The notes under the pieces are model-generated. The model was given only the letters and a program-made list of their open reading frames with translations, was not told where the DNA came from and did not search any database. Of a DNA stretch of 64,000 bases, positions 1 to 13,300 are shown in pieces. The stretch covers positions 18,848,001 to 18,912,000 of the forward strand of contig JBANAY010000003.1 in NCBI GenBank assembly GCA_037952775.1, in the 5' to 3' direction. Position 1 is the stretch's first letter; each line of letters begins with the position of its first letter. This stretch comes from Clonostachys chloroleuca. Lineage: Eukaryota; Ascomycota; Sordariomycetes; Hypocreales; Bionectriaceae. Both the position numbers and the translations under genes were made by a program.

Positions 1-347
1 ATGGTGCGATTGCTAAGCTCTGCAGTCGTTTCTGAAAAAGATGATGAAGATAATGATGGTAAAGGCGGAGTAGATGTGAGAGGAAGCTGTCTGATGGACT
101 CGACCGCCCTCGATTCTGATTGAATTGAGCATCGAATGCAGCACCCCATCATCTCCTAGGTACTCGATCACCACAAGGTGGCCCAATTCAGGCAAACAAG
201 CACATCATAGATACTTACCAAAGTCCTTGTCCCAGTACTCTCGAACTAACTTCAAAATTAAATTGATCCGATATTCTTACTGGGGGTAGAAGCTTCCTTG
301 TAACTTTGGGGCTTAAAATCTTTGACTCTCCTAACGAAAGTTTATTT

Positions 348-365
348 AAAAAAAAAAAAAAAAAA
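348..365. repeat. A18 homopolymer
   Basis: Eighteen consecutive A on the + strand in the non-coding left end. It is a simple mononucleotide repeat, and its exact length is likely to be unreliable or polymorphic. Confidence 0.9.
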
Positions 366-1641
366 GGAAATGGTTCGTTAACATGGAAATTCCGGCGACA
401 TACAAGGAATAAGTAACAACAGAACAGGGCCATCAGTGCCAGTTACACCAATTGCCCTCCAGAGAGCTTTTAGAAAACAGCACCCTCAAGTGGAGGTATG
501 AATCGGCTGTGAAGTCCAGGCAACGCCGTCAAGGTTGGCACCACTCCTTGGATAAGTCAACCGCTAGAACGAAAAGCTATGGCCTATCAATAACAGCTTT
601 TATAAATGTTAGTCATCACCCAATCGAATTGTCAGCAAAGATCGTCACTCGGGTGTGATTCTACAAATGGCCCGAATAGCCTCCCAGATGCATAAATTTT
701 TGCTGGCGGAAGGCAGCGATCTGCTAACCTATCGACCCAGAGGAGGGAAGTGATATCGCCGTGTCCTGCCAGTGGAAACTCTAAATCCTCACGTTCCCAG
801 GCCACTCATGGTTGATGATCACGTTTACTGAACGGATATATCCCGAAACGAAAAGTGCCAACCTTCCAAACCCACTCACCACGTCAGATAGTATAAATAG
901 GTAGCCAGTTGTGGATGAAGACACAGATGCCATATTTAGAACTGGGGCATGTCCAAGTCTGTCGACAGAAGCTGCACTTGCGCAGAGGCTTCAAGTCACA
1001 CGCAAATGCCTCGCAGAGTAAAATGCCCGGTAGCGGCCCCCAAGTTCCAACAGATTGTACCACCAACCCTCGCCCATCCATGATCGGCCAGTTACAAGTT
1101 GCAAACTTGGAAAAGAGGGAAGTTTGAGTTTCGCAACATGAAGGATAGCGGCGGTGCAGCGAATACGAATTGTTACTCATGCAGAACATCCCCAAAGAGA
1201 GAAAACGAGAGGACCCTGCCCGGTTAAATGATCTCATATGCAGAAGCAATGGCTTCCAAAGGGAATGATGGGGCACTCCAACCTCGAGGGTTCACTGACT
1301 CGGATTCGAAACATGGAGGCACGGGGGCAATGGAAAGGCCTCTCTAGATACCTATATCATCAGGAACCTAGTCTGAGGGATCGTAGACGAGGGGAGGCGC
1401 ATCACCACAAACCCAGAAGGAAGCATATGCCAGCTGCGAGCAATTAATTACATTGCAGGACTCTCACGGGATCCCGCTTGCGCGCTCTCACACAGCTTCC
1501 CCGCGGCACTCTGAACCGTTCCCGGCCACGCCTCCGCCAGTCCCCGGGAGATCAGGAGTACGAGCGTCGACGAGCTCAGTCCATATGTTCCGCTCAAGGT
1601 AGACAAAAGCGGACCAGGAGTTCGTCGACTCGAGGCAGGAT

Positions 1642-1661
1642 GGCACGGCACGGCACGGCAC
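1642..1661. repeat. (GGCAC)4 pentanucleotide repeat
   Basis: Four perfect tandem copies of GGCAC in non-coding sequence upstream of STE20. It is a short microsatellite and no function is evident. Confidence 0.9.
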
Positions 1662-4426
1662 AGCTGCACGGGAAATGTCAAGGGATGCAGTATAATCAAT
1701 CCTCCATCTGGGGAATGTCAGCGGCCAGGTTTTGCCCACGCCAACCACGCATGGGTGGCATCACAACGTCAAGAAAACGTGCAGCTAGCCCGTGTGTGGT
1801 ACAGAATGCAAGGTACAAGGCCCCTTGTGCGAGGTACGACAGTCCAACCCAGCCGTGCCTTGGACAGGCACACGATATACATTTGTAGCCACCTGCTGGA
1901 GTCAATATGTAAGCCGTGGCTCCTTAATAACTGACAGATTAGCGTGAGAAGCTTAATGCAGCTCATTCTGGCTCGGAAGTGGCCCGGATGTCCTGGGTGG
2001 TGCCGTGAGGTGGAAACTGTCAGCCGTTGGCTCGTTTAATGCTGAGGACCACCATAGTGCGACGCTGGACTGATTGTCATGTTCTCTCTTCCCCCATCTC
2101 CGCGGCGCACGACTTGAATATATATTATCCAAATATGCGTCCGTCATGGTTGTGTGTCATTGCCACCACTACGGTCTAAACAAAGACTTGGTCCGGACGG
2201 ATGCAGCCAAGCGTGATGCAACACCAGGGGAAGCTGCAGGGAACTAGCTCAATAATTATTTCTTCTACCCATCTGGCATCTCGTTATTTATACAAAGGCA
2301 TTGGACTTGGCCACGTCAGTACCGAGGATGCCGGGTCGTGGGTTCGGAGAGGTGTGCATTGCGAATAGGTAGACATATACATAATCTGCCCTGATGCTCG
2401 AGGCGTCGAGGCGTATCTACAACTCATCCTCATCATCGCTTGAAGGTGGTCAGAGGTAACGCGCCCCGCGCGCTTAACTTGACCGGTGTGGATTTGTGTG
2501 CGATCCCCCAATAAGCTCGCAGCAAGCCACTTGTCAGAAGGCGATGATGTCTGTTGGTGAAAAGTTACCTGGCCCAGAATACGACCTCATGCCGATCCCA
2601 TACTACCGTAGAGTAGATACCTGGCAGGCGAGCAAGGCTCTCATGATGGACATGCATGCGAGCAGGGTGCCGTAATGCCAGGTACGAGCATCGGGGTATC
2701 TTACCTCCCCTATGCTGGGACAAGGTAGTGTTGGGCTCTATTCCGGCCCCCAATCCTTCTTCTTCACTATGGTATGCGGTATTTGAAGGTTGCGTGCAAA
2801 AAAAAGAAACCAGAGGGCGAAATACAGTTCCTTTGTTGCTATCACAATCGAATCGTCTCCGCGCGGCGTCCTCTGGCATTGTTTGTTTGTTTGTTGATGG
2901 GACATAGAAATACACAATACACCAAACGTTATTGATATTACCCTCAACTAAGGCGGCTATCAATAGGTAGAGTGCTAAACTCTGATCCATGGCGCAGGAA
3001 GCACTTGTTAGTTGCCCGTAATATTTTGGGGACCCAGCAATCGTGGGCCTCCTTTGCCCAAAACCCACCGGCAACTATGCGGCACTTCTAGCCCAGGATG
3101 GCGAGCAAGTGGCTGCTGATTCCCAACTCGTCGAGCCCAATGGGCGCCTCACATGCAGGGAAGTGATCAATCACTACTCCATCGACGCACCCGCCCAGTG
3201 GCCTAGCGCTCAGTTGGCACGTTGAAGCACGCTGGATAGCCTATGGAGGCGTCGGAGCGTGCACCTAGTCCTGTTTCAATGCCCTTGAACCGTAGCCTCG
3301 AGACGGCCGTTTTCCAGCCGCTCCCCAGGCAATTCCATCCGGGCCCTTGGCTGGCAAACGGGTATGTATGGTCGCGTACAGTGCCTTGCCGTGCCCGAGC
3401 CACCCGTCCACTCGACTGTGTGCGCCCCGTTGTGGGAGGTTTCAATGGCGGCACATGCTACGTCAACCAGCGTTCTGTGTCTGTTTGTGCGTGCGTGAAT
3501 GTGTGTGCCAGGAGCAGTGGGTTGAGGTCATCCATGGACGGTCCCAGATTTGGTACAGCGATATTAGTGCTGTTTGCCAGTCTCCATCCAAGTAGCTCCC
3601 TGGTACCTCAGCACGGGACCCATCCAACGGATAGGTACCCAAGGCCTAAGGCAGGCAGGCACGGCAGTGGCAGGACCTACGGCCTTACTGCCAAATCCCA
3701 ATTAAACCAATCCCGCCTTGTGAATGCACTGTACAGATGCAGGGCCACGCATCGCTGATCACAGTGCCGGCTGGCGTGCTTGGAACTGTGACCAGAGGCG
3801 TATCGAGCGACTAATGGGCGTCACGCCAGGCAGTCCGTCTCTCATCATTCGGCGCGGTACCTATTGGCTACCATCCATGCATGACTCTGCCTCTGGTAGT
3901 GAGCTGAGGCAGTCAGATGCGAAATCATAGGCAGGCAGGCAGGTTCCGCGAGGTCGAAGCGTGGGCGTTGATTGTCCTGGGAGCCAGCACGGCAACCCAA
4001 CCAGGCCCCCCTCACAATAGAGGCGGTTGCGCAGGTAGGTGTGGCTCTCGCGTTCACCCAGGTCGAGTCAGGCCGTGCTGGGATCAAACGAAGGTACAGA
4101 GCTGCCAAATTCCAGGGATATTGGTTGCAGGAGCGGCTGCATCTTGATGCTCACTCGTAACACTGGTCTGCATCCGACTCTCCCTCTTCCCCGAAGTAAT
4201 TACTGCCCTCCACCCCATGGATGCGTCTGTATGTATGTACGTACAGCACACTACCCAAGACCAAAGTCCTCGACGCCTTGGTTCCCTGCAAACCTGCCCC
4301 CGCCCCTGCGCCGCACCGTGGGTACACCTCGCAGCTTTTCGCCAGCGCTTCTTAGTAAGTGAGGTGCAGAACCAGGACAGATAGGGAGACCAGACGGGGT
4401 GTATTCTTTATTGTCCGCACACTATC

Positions 4427-7119
4427 ATGGACACGCCATCTCTTGACGGCACCACTTCTCTGCGTCGCATACTGCCACAGAGGCCAGCATCGCATATCTC
4501 TGTCAATTCTGGGTCCGGCTACCAGCCCGCCTACAGCGACGGCTCCTACAACAGTAGACGCAACTCCAGCAGCTCGAGGGGCCCCTCCAGCGTTCCCCAC
4601 GCCCACGTCGTGCACTCGCAGGATTCTAGAGCCGCGGCGCCTACTTCATCCCGACACCTTCATCACCAGCAGCCTCAACCCCACGGCCAGTTCGGCAGCC
4701 CCCAGCCTGGTCGCTTCCTCGACTTAGACACACATCCCTTCGCCCACAACAGCCCGACCGACGACCTGATCGGCGCGCCCTTTGACGGCGCCGCTATCCT
4801 GAACCGCCTTGACGGGCCCGACTTTTTCTCCTCCCAGACCCCCCAGCCCATCAACAGCAGTACCCGCATCACCTCGACTCAGCGCCGCCGCGGAATCACA
4901 TTCCCACCTCACCCAACAGCGCCGGTTCCGAAAAGCAGCGATCGCTCAGATCGTCCATCAGCTTCAGCAACATGGATGCGGTGACGGAAAAGGACCGCCA
5001 GGGGAATGGATCTGAGGGGACTGTGAACACAAAGGATTTCAGACAGTCTATGATGCGCAAGAAGTCTGGTTTCTCCGGCTTCATGAACAGCTTGGTCGGC
5101 TCCCCGAAGAAGCCCGTCATCTCAGCACCAGAAAACCCCGTTCACGTCACCCATGTAGGCTACGATAGCTCGACCGGACAATTTACCGTGAGTACCCGAC
5201 AACATGCAGGCATTCTCAAATCTTTGTCCGAACCATTTCATCTAACGACATTCGTCCAATTAGGGTCTACCCAAAGAATGGCAGCGATTGATCAACGAGA
5301 GCGGAATTTCAGAGAAGGAGCGACGAGAGAACCCCCAGACCATGGTTGACATCTTACAATTCTACAAGGAGACCACAGAAAAGGGACATGAAGATCAAGT
5401 GCTAGAGAAGTTTCACAATGCAGACCCTCGCTATCCAACGTCTCCTACCATGTATCCGGCTTATACTGGTACGCCGCTACTCTTCCATCTGCAATCCAGC
5501 CACAACTCCCCCAACTAACAATTATGCAGGAAGTTTTGAGAACCCAAGAGCCGCACCGCCTGTGCCAGGTCGAGGCCAGCCGCAACAAAAGGACCTGATG
5601 CCTCATCGTGCTGCACCGAAGCCGCCTGGTCCAGCTGTTTCCAGACCCTATGGCCAAGGCAACGGCTACGGGACCAAAGACTCGGCAATTGGCATGTCCC
5701 AGCAATCAGACGAGTCGCTACCCAACGTTTCGATCGCAGAAAGCTCCAGCTCCATTTCGGAGAAGCTGGTGTCAAGATCCAACTCCCGCGCCACCCCGCA
5801 ATCGCCCCCCTATGGCCAGATGCCTCATCACTCTCCCTCACTAAACCACGGAAATACATATCAGCAGCAGTTGATGCAGCAGCAGCAGGCGCAGGCAGCG
5901 ATGCCAGCGCAAGTTAGCCGAACTGTCAGCAAGAGGCAACAACCACAACCACAGCAACAGCCCCAGCACCCACAGCAACAGTCCCCCAACCCATCGGCGC
6001 AGGGTTATAATCGACCTGATGCGAATGGCTCTCAGAGACAGCCCCCGTCCTCTCAGGCCGCCGCGCCCCAACCAAGGCCTCGACACCGCCAAAGGCCTAG
6101 CACTGGCATTGATGTTGTCGCCGCCCTCAAGCGCATATGTAGCGAAGGTGACCCCCGCGAAATCTTCCGAGGCTTTAACAAGATCGGTCAAGGTGCTTCG
6201 GGTGGTGTGTACACCGGACATGAGCGGGGCTCGAATCGTTTGGTTGCCATCAAGCAAATGGATCTCGACAAGCAGCCAAAGAAGGATCTCATCATCAACG
6301 AAATTATCGTCATGAAGGAAAGCTCGCATCCAAACATCGTCAACTTCCTCGACAGCTATCTATGCGGAGGGGAGCTTTGGGTTGTCATGGAGTTCATGGA
6401 AGGCGGCAGTCTTACCGATGTCGTTACCTACAATATGATGACCGAGGGGCAGATTGCGTCCGTCTGCCGTGAAACTCTAAAAGGTCTGCAGCACCTTCAT
6501 TCCAAGGGTGTCATTCACCGAGATATCAAATCAGACAACATCTTACTGTCCAATGAGGGCAATATCAAGCTGAGTACGTTTGTTTCCAAAGAAAGTTCTC
6601 TCATTTTAGCATTTCTAACCTGATATAGCTGATTTTGGATTCTGCGCAACTATCAACGAGAATCAGAACAAGCGAACTACCATGGTCGGAACACCATATT
6701 GGATGGCCCCAGAGGTAGTCACGCGAAAGGAGTACGGCCGCAAGGTGGATATCTGGTCACTAGGTATCATGTCTATCGAGATGATCGAGGGCGAACCACC
6801 ATACTTGACCGAGTCCCCCCTCCGCGCATTGTGGCTCATCGCCACAAACGGCACACCAAAGCTCAAGAACGAGCATGAATTATCAGCTGTCTTCAGGGAT
6901 TTCTTGCATTTTGCATTGCGTGTGGATCCAGAGAAGCGTGCAAGCGCCCACGACTTGCTAAGGGTAATGATATCTTTTCTTCAGCTTTGTGACCAACTCA
7001 TCGCTAACCTGGTTTTACAGCACGATTTTATGAAGTGTTGCGTTGACCTAGGCCAACTGGCACCGTTAGTACGATCTGCTCGCGAACATCGAGCAGCAGA
7101 GAAAGCCCGGAAGGGTTAG
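4427..7119 (+). CDS. STE20: STE20-type p21-activated protein kinase (PAK); one frame break
   Basis: Serine/threonine kinase of the PAK family, expected to be activated by Cdc42/Rac and to feed MAPK, polarity and (in pathogens) infection signalling. Exons by eye: 4427-5187, 5264-5468, 5530-6573, 6629-6963, 7021-7119. The product would be about 814 aa. Order of parts: Ser/Pro-rich N-terminus; CRIB motif ([16 protein letters not shown]) near residue 231, split by intron 1; Gln-rich linker around 430-475; kinase domain from about 540 with glycine loop [12 protein letters not shown], catalytic [11 protein letters not shown] and activation segment GTPYWMAPE. No PH domain precedes the CRIB, so this is STE20 rather than CLA4. 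The exons sum to 3n+2. The frame changes between about 4853 and 4861 with no usable intron, and restoring one C there joins the two conserved halves. Sequence error or true frameshift are both possible. Confidence 0.93.
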
Positions 7120-8607
7120 ATACCAAACCAAATCATGATGTTTCATGGCTTGCGCTTTTCAATGCCACTGCCCAGAAAGTCAGCTTTCCAGCAGTGGACC
7201 CCAAAAAAATCAATGCATACCACGTACGGAGGTCATTTGAACCCCCCCGCGCTATCACGGCATACTTTATATCCACCTCTCAGTTATCAATATCTATGCT
7301 GATCAACAACAGCCTTGAGGCTGAATCAGCGATTGCGACTAGGGCGGGTGCTTTACTCCCAAATGGGAGAACAAATATGAGACGAGAAAAAGATGTAATA
7401 GTCATGACGGATATACCCTCTTCATATGAAATGTCACCCCTCGCTGCTCTGTCCCCGCCACAATTTTCAACTATATTGGGATCTTTACCTTTCGGAATTC
7501 ACATATGTCATTTGGGTTATTATTTATTTTAAAGATCAGTAGACGCCTCTCAGCCCAGCGCCGGCTAGATCTACGCAGGACATTGGAAATGGAATCGGTT
7601 TTACGTGACGAGCAAGCGTTATCTTTTATTCTTACCCATCTGATAACGAGTTTGGATTTAGTCCGCTATTTCTTAGATGATCGTTTTGCACATTTCTTCC
7701 CTGACCGGATTGAGAACTTGTGCTCTTGGGCTGCAGCGAACATTTCGTTGAGGGGGTTCTGGCCACGAGTTAAGCAGAAGTGATATAGACGTTGGTGGGC
7801 TTATATAACTGGAACAGGAGGCACATTCCCTATTTCATTTTCTTTTTACCCTAATTTCCACACAAACACAAACCCTCATATTTGTGATTCTTTCGTGACA
7901 TCTTTTGGATGGGCGAGTTTCAGCTCGTCCACCTTCCATCGTCGAACTGGGAAAGGAACGAAGGAAGGAGGAGGGTTAAAAGAGTACTTACTACAAGGTG
8001 GAGGGTCGTTTAGAATTTATCTGATAGATGGATCAGCCGATTATTCGCAATGGTTCCCAAACAGGTTGTTCATCCAAATTCAGTTTCCGTCCAGCGTAAC
8101 TGGTTCATCGAAAGTCAAGCCTCTTAAACCATTTTTCTGTTTATTTCTAGAAAAATGGCATTTTCTAGTAACTTGGTATCTGCACATAGGATAAACCGAT
8201 CCTCGTCGGTTTTTTGTGACAGAATCTACACGCAGTTTCTCAGATCGAAATATGTTGCACCTCTACTCAACCGTAGGGATTTCAGGGGACATTATGATTT
8301 AGAACTCCCATCCCAGCCTTTTTTTATGCATCATACAATTGAGTGTCACTCAACTTTCACATTCAGGAAATCATTGCGTAAAGAGAATAATGCTCTGCTT
8401 CGAGCTTTCATATTATTGGTTAGAGTTTCTCGTACCCTATTTTTCTGTTTTATCCTCCGAAATATGTCTCTCTATCGGCTCTCTCTATAATGAAAATCAA
8501 CAATTCATTTGGCACGCTCTCGGTGCGGCGATTCCTGAACTCCACGCAATTATAAACAATTTGACAATTGAAATGGGCTTTTCTTCTCCTCGGAAATGAG
8601 GCCTATC
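7120..8607. other. intergenic, convergent 3' regions
   Basis: About 1.5 kb between the 3' ends of STE20 (+) and the dehydrogenase gene (-). It is T-rich with many short pyrimidine tracts, especially 7800-8600. No protein domain or RNA gene is visible, and the many short overlapping open frames here are chance. It presumably contains both 3' UTRs and polyadenylation signals. Confidence 0.6.
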
Positions 8608-9692
8608 TTAGTAGCAGGAGTAGCCACCGTCGATGAGGATGTTGGTGCCGGTCATGAACCGAGAGGCGTCGGAGGCGAGGTAGACGCAGAGACCGTTGAG
8701 CTCGTCAACGCCACCGAGGCGGTTCTGGGGGTCAGGCTCTTCCAGATCTTCTTCTGGGCCTCGAGGGCAGGGACGCGGTTGAGGGCGGTATCCATGTATC
8801 CGGGGGAGATGCAGTTGACGCGGATGTCATGCTTGGCCCACTCGGCGGCAATAGACTTGGCGAACTGGATGACACCTGCCTTGGATGCGTTGTAGCAGCT
8901 CTGCTCCTGGGGGTAGTTGACGATGCTGCCGGACATGGAAGCAACGAGGACGAGGCTGCCGGGCTTGCCAGCAGCCATCATGGCGCGGCCAACGGCCTGA
9001 GTCATGAGGAAGGTACCAGTGAGGTTGATGTCAATCAGGCGGCGGAACATGGCGGGGTCATAGGTCTCAGCCTTGATGTTGGAGTCGGCGATACCAGCAG
9101 CGTTGATGAGGGCGTCGGGGCAGCCAAAGTTTTCAACAACGGCATCGACGGCAGTGTTGATGGCGGCACCATCACGGACGTCGACCTTGAAGAAGGAAAC
9201 GGGGAGGCCGGACTTTTCATGAAGCTCTGCGGCAGCTTGGTCGCCAAGCTCCTGATTGGCATCGAAGATGATGATGGCCTTGGCACCGGCCTCAGCGCAG
9301 GCGCGAGCCATGCTATTACCAAGACCACGGGCACCACCAGTCAGGATGATGGTCTTTCCGTAGACAGTCATGTCTCTGAGGGTTTGGGGGAGAGACTCAA
9401 AGGCCTTTCGGGAAAGGGGCTGCACAGCATCGGAATCGGTGGGGGGGACAGGGCTATCGAAGGGAACTTTGCCAGCGCCCTCGGCGACTTGGACGGTAGA
9501 GTGTTCACCCTGGCCGGAGCCATAGATAGTGACGGGGACTTCCTTCTCACGGACGACGTTCTTCTTGCTCTGGGTGTCAGACACGAAGTTGACCCTGGAG
9601 ACAGAAAAGGCACGTGCGGCGGTCTTGGGGGTGACGATGCGGGCAATTGGAGCCCGGGTCAGGCGGAGGGCGTTTCGTGTGGCGAAAGACAT
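8608..9692 (-). CDS. short-chain dehydrogenase/reductase with mitochondrial-type presequence; one frame break
   Basis: NAD(P)(H)-dependent oxidoreductase of the classical SDR family. Fungal relatives are often labelled D-arabinitol 2-dehydrogenase or sorbose/L-xylulose reductase, so a polyol/ketose substrate is plausible but unproven. It is a single exon starting at ATG 9692. An Arg/Ser/Ala-rich N-terminus ending near ARAFSVSR (about residue 33) looks like a mitochondrial presequence. Visible family marks: cofactor motif TGGARGLG at 118-125, NAAG at 197-200, catalytic Tyr267 and Lys271 in YNASK, and the VNCISPGYMDT segment near 292-303. After residue 322 (KSLTP) the frame is lost in a run of five G on the + strand (8727-8731). 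With six, translation continues as QNRLGGVDELNGLCVYL and ends in a normal SDR C-terminus (DGGYSCY) at 8608, giving 361 aa. Confidence 0.88.
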
Positions 9693-10361
9693 TTTGGAGT
9701 TTTGTGTGGTATGTGTTTGAGGTCTTGGTTTAGGAGTTTAAGACCACAAAGGGAGGGTGGGAATGGGCAAGGCAGAGAAACAAGGGCTCAAGAACCAGTT
9801 CGAGAGCAAAGGCGAGGAAGGGGAGGAGCTTGGTGGTCTTGAGGATGTTCTTGGGAAGGAGGAGTGAAGGAGTCAAGGACAATGGGAGAGAGAACTGGAG
9901 AGAGGCGAGCTGATATAGCTGCCGGAGAAGTGGGTCGGTGAATTTTGCTTGCGAAAAGTCTTATTGTCTTGAGTGATCTGAGGCGAAGAGAAGGGAGTTG
10001 TTGTTGAGCGAGCTATCTGAAGACGGGTTAAGGGACCGTCCAAAACTGCCAGGTACCGTATTAGTCTGTGGAGGTGGGGGGCGGTGGAGCGGGTGCAGCG
10101 AAATCTGGGTCCCGATCCCGCGGCGAGGTGTGATGCCCTGATGGAGGGCACCATTACCGGGGGCTAGCAGTGGGCTAGTGGCGGGCAGACCGCCCTCCAG
10201 AGCCCTGCAGATGGAGCCAATAGCTGCCCGTCCGCTTGCTGCCCCCAGTCGATCAAGGGTCCCTGTCATCGGCGCTATGTACATTTCACAGGGTGGGAAA
10301 TGGTCTGTGCGGACGCAGCACAGCAGGGATGCGACCCAACTATCTCTGCTGTGATGATGTA

Positions 10362-10381
10362 CATGCCATGCCATGCCATGC
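10362..10381. repeat. (CATGC)4 pentanucleotide repeat
   Basis: Four perfect tandem copies of CATGC in non-coding sequence upstream of the SDR gene. It is a simple microsatellite. Confidence 0.9.
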
Positions 10382-13300
10382 CTGTGGTAGAGTCGGAGTC
10401 GGTTTCGTCGCTGATTACGGACCAGACCAGCTCTTCTGCTACTACTAGGCACTGGAGACCAGCTTGCAGCATGGAGCCAATATCGAGCAGGTCGCAATGG
10501 GGAGCACATGCAGAGATGGCGTGGAAAATGCTTGGCCGAGCAAACGGCGGTCGCCGACGCCTCAACCGCCTATCTTTACTCGTACCAGCTGGGTGATAAA
10601 CTAATGAAGCAGGCTAATTTTGGTTTGAGAATCTGCTCGCTTGTGAGCCTGCTGTCGGGACTAGGTACCCACTTCTGAGAGAGCTTCAGAGACTATCCAC
10701 GCTCGTCTGTGAATCATAAGGGGAGAAGCCTATGGATGCAGAGCAGCAAGATGGCTCTACATACCATGGTCTGGAACATTTACTCCTTCTTGCGATGGTG
10801 GAAAGCAGCTGGCTGGCTAATGTATCATCAATTGGATGGATGATATGCTAAGGTATGCACCTAGCGCCGCGCATGCATGCAGTGTCGACACGTCTGAAAG
10901 CAGGAACCCTCGCTCCTCAAGACGTGTTCAGAGAAGCAGCAGCGAATAGTGTCTCAGCTGAGCCGCGTTTGTGATAAGTCAGATACGTACCTCATAATCC
11001 TACACTGCCTCCCCGTGGCTCACTCACTCTGGGTATGGATTTTCCAGAGCTCAGGAGAAGCCTGGGAGGCTGCCAGCAGTACCAGTGTGCCCCGTGGTCT
11101 TACATACCGAAGCAGCTGGGATTCCCGGTATCGAATTATTTTGTCTGGGATGCCATAGTAAAATCCCCGAGGTGTTCATGCTTCCACGATGCTGGGGACC
11201 GAGACCACCAATCTGAAAGTCTACTACCAGCTGTTTTCGACTGTAGCCAAGTCTTGAATTTGCCCCGTCGATTACGACGCATTTTCTTGAGCGATTGCGC
11301 AATGGTCACCATCACCCGGTGAAGTAACACTGAGGTCGGTTTGGGGAAATGCACTGGTCCTAGATGCTGCAAATCATGGAAGTCTTCAAACATTCATTAC
11401 AAAGCCGGGTTACCCAAAAATGTCACCCTGTCGTCAGGGGCCGGTGGCAGATCCCCAGAATCCACCTTGAAAGTCTCGTCGCTGACCTTAAAGCTAAACT
11501 TAGGTCCGAGTGCCAAAAGTATGACGGGCCAGATCGTGAGTTCCCCAACTTAAGGCAACAGCCGCCTCGGCGCTCAACCGTGCTAGCGCCAGGCTAAATG
11601 ACCTCCGCCAAGGTGGAATCCATCTGAGCTTCAATTGGGTTTTCGCAGCATCACACGGGGAAAGAGCAATTGACAACGGGCTTTGGGGGTGTTTGCACGG
11701 CAGGAAGGGCGGCTCACTATGAGAGATACGTACCTGCCTCTACATCGAGCAGAATTGGTCACAAGACCTGAAAATTTTGCCTTCGCATTCCCGAGTGCGC
11801 TTCACCTACCTCGTCACCTACCGTTTTGCTGACCAGATACTCACTGTTGAATACGGTACGGTGGTGTTTAGCCCTCCAGCGCTGCACCGACCATCACCTC
11901 ACCTCACACCTGGCGGCTCGGGTGGTGCAAGGGGGCAGGAAAATTCAGATGCTCACATGACCCTAACAAGTTTCCAACATGGCTACAGCTTGGGGGTGCC
12001 GTGTGCTACATACGGTTCTGTACCGGACCCGCAGCTCCCAATTTCACGTCGCAGCAGGGATCTAGATCCACCACCTCTCCCTGTCTTAAGCTTTGTTCCC
12101 CCCACGACGCAATCTCGTTGGCTGCCGGCCGGCCACAATCTTGCTTGTTTCTACATTACAAGTTTCAATCACTTGAGAAAACGTGGCCCGGTTGCGGCAG
12201 CGAGTCAATTAGGTAAGAGGCTGGGAGCAAACCTCCCCGGTGGGAACAGCCTGCTCTTAATTTGGCTGCCTAGAATCTGGCTGCGGGTAGCAGCTTGCCG
12301 GTTAGCTTGCCAACGTGCGCTTCACCCACCGAGACAACATTAGATCTGTCCAATCCTGCTTTCAGCTTCGTCATTATCCAAACGACCAATTGACCTAGAG
12401 CTACGACCATGCCGCTTTCCATAAGCGAGGCTCCCCCACGCGTTGTTGGCCACGGCAACTATGCCGACTTCTTTCAACTCCAGGACGGACTTGGCTATCA
12501 CCAAATACCGGTCCCGCTTATCCTCGACCCCCAGCAGCAAAACAAATTTAGATGGAGAATGGATCCCCCGCACCGGTCGCCAAGCCCTTTCCCATGCAAA
12601 GCAGAAGCTATGAGTTGCACCAAAACTAATATCGTTATGGAGGCGAAACACCAGTTTGGAGGCCCACCACTAACAGGACATGTGCCTCGTTGCTGTCACT
12701 TATCGTACATATCCGAATTGTCAGCAGACATGATGTCTAGGTATCCTCAAGTTCACCTCGACTTCGTGTGGCCCAAGACCAATCAATACATAGGACTGAA
12801 GTACTATCTGACGCGATGCCACAGGACTGATCTACCCAAAGTCTGGATGCACCGACGCAACAACCACACAGCCCCTCTTCCAGAGTGCATAGGTAAGTTA
12901 CACGTATCACACCGTCCTAAGATCATACGATCAATTCTTGTCCTATCTCCGAAAATAAGATCTGCAGGACGCAGAACGGGGCTAGATCAACGCGAACTGT
13001 GCTATACCACCTAGCATCGGTTGCATCCTCACCACGGCCCGGGGTCTTCCTAACCCGACGCATGAGAGATGTGCAGGACCAAATAATCTCTTAGGCAAGT
13101 ATGGATGTTATTCCCGGTGCCTGGGTGCAATAGCGGTCTAGGCAAATAACAGGAACTTCCCAAGCGCTTCCACGTGCAATTATTAATGTCAATTGCCGTT
13201 GGCTGGCGCTGCATATACGCATTGCCACCATCTTGCGATCTGGGAATAGCATCACACGCGCAGCCAATTAAGCATACATGTCAACCACGCAGGCATGAAT

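Larger units (their letters stand above)
1..4426. other. gene-free region upstream of STE20
   Basis: About 4.4 kb with no coding region I can support. The open frames are short, overlap in several phases, lack recognisable domains and do not splice into anything longer. The region has an 18-nt A run at 348-365, a four-copy GGCAC pentanucleotide at 1642-1661, a short GTTT run near 2880 and GCAG tetranucleotides near 3931. It probably holds the long promoter and 5' UTR of the kinase gene that follows, plus non-coding sequence. A small multi-exon gene or a non-coding RNA cannot be excluded by eye. Confidence 0.6.

Noticed and set aside
13..195. Possible 3' exon of a - strand gene at the left edge
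   Set aside because: Only about 60 codons, no ATG start, no conserved motif and no visible upstream exon. It cannot be separated from chance.
2565..3074. 169-codon - strand frame upstream of STE20
   Set aside because: Overlaps other equally long frames on both strands and shows no recognisable motif.
4860..4882. A 23-nt GT...AG segment that would restore the STE20 frame if spliced
   Set aside because: Far shorter than any functional fungal intron, and the bases it would remove encode a sensible continuation (YPHHLDS) in the downstream frame.
8829..9842. 337-codon open frame on the + strand opposite the dehydrogenase
   Set aside because: It is the antisense shadow of the SDR coding sequence, produced by its G/C-rich third positions. 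It has no domain, and the SDR on the other strand is unambiguous.
12409..13014. 201-codon + strand frame in the gene-free stretch
   Set aside because: No domain, no hydrophobic or low-complexity pattern, no neighbouring exons. This length is expected by chance in 5 kb of ~50% GC DNA.
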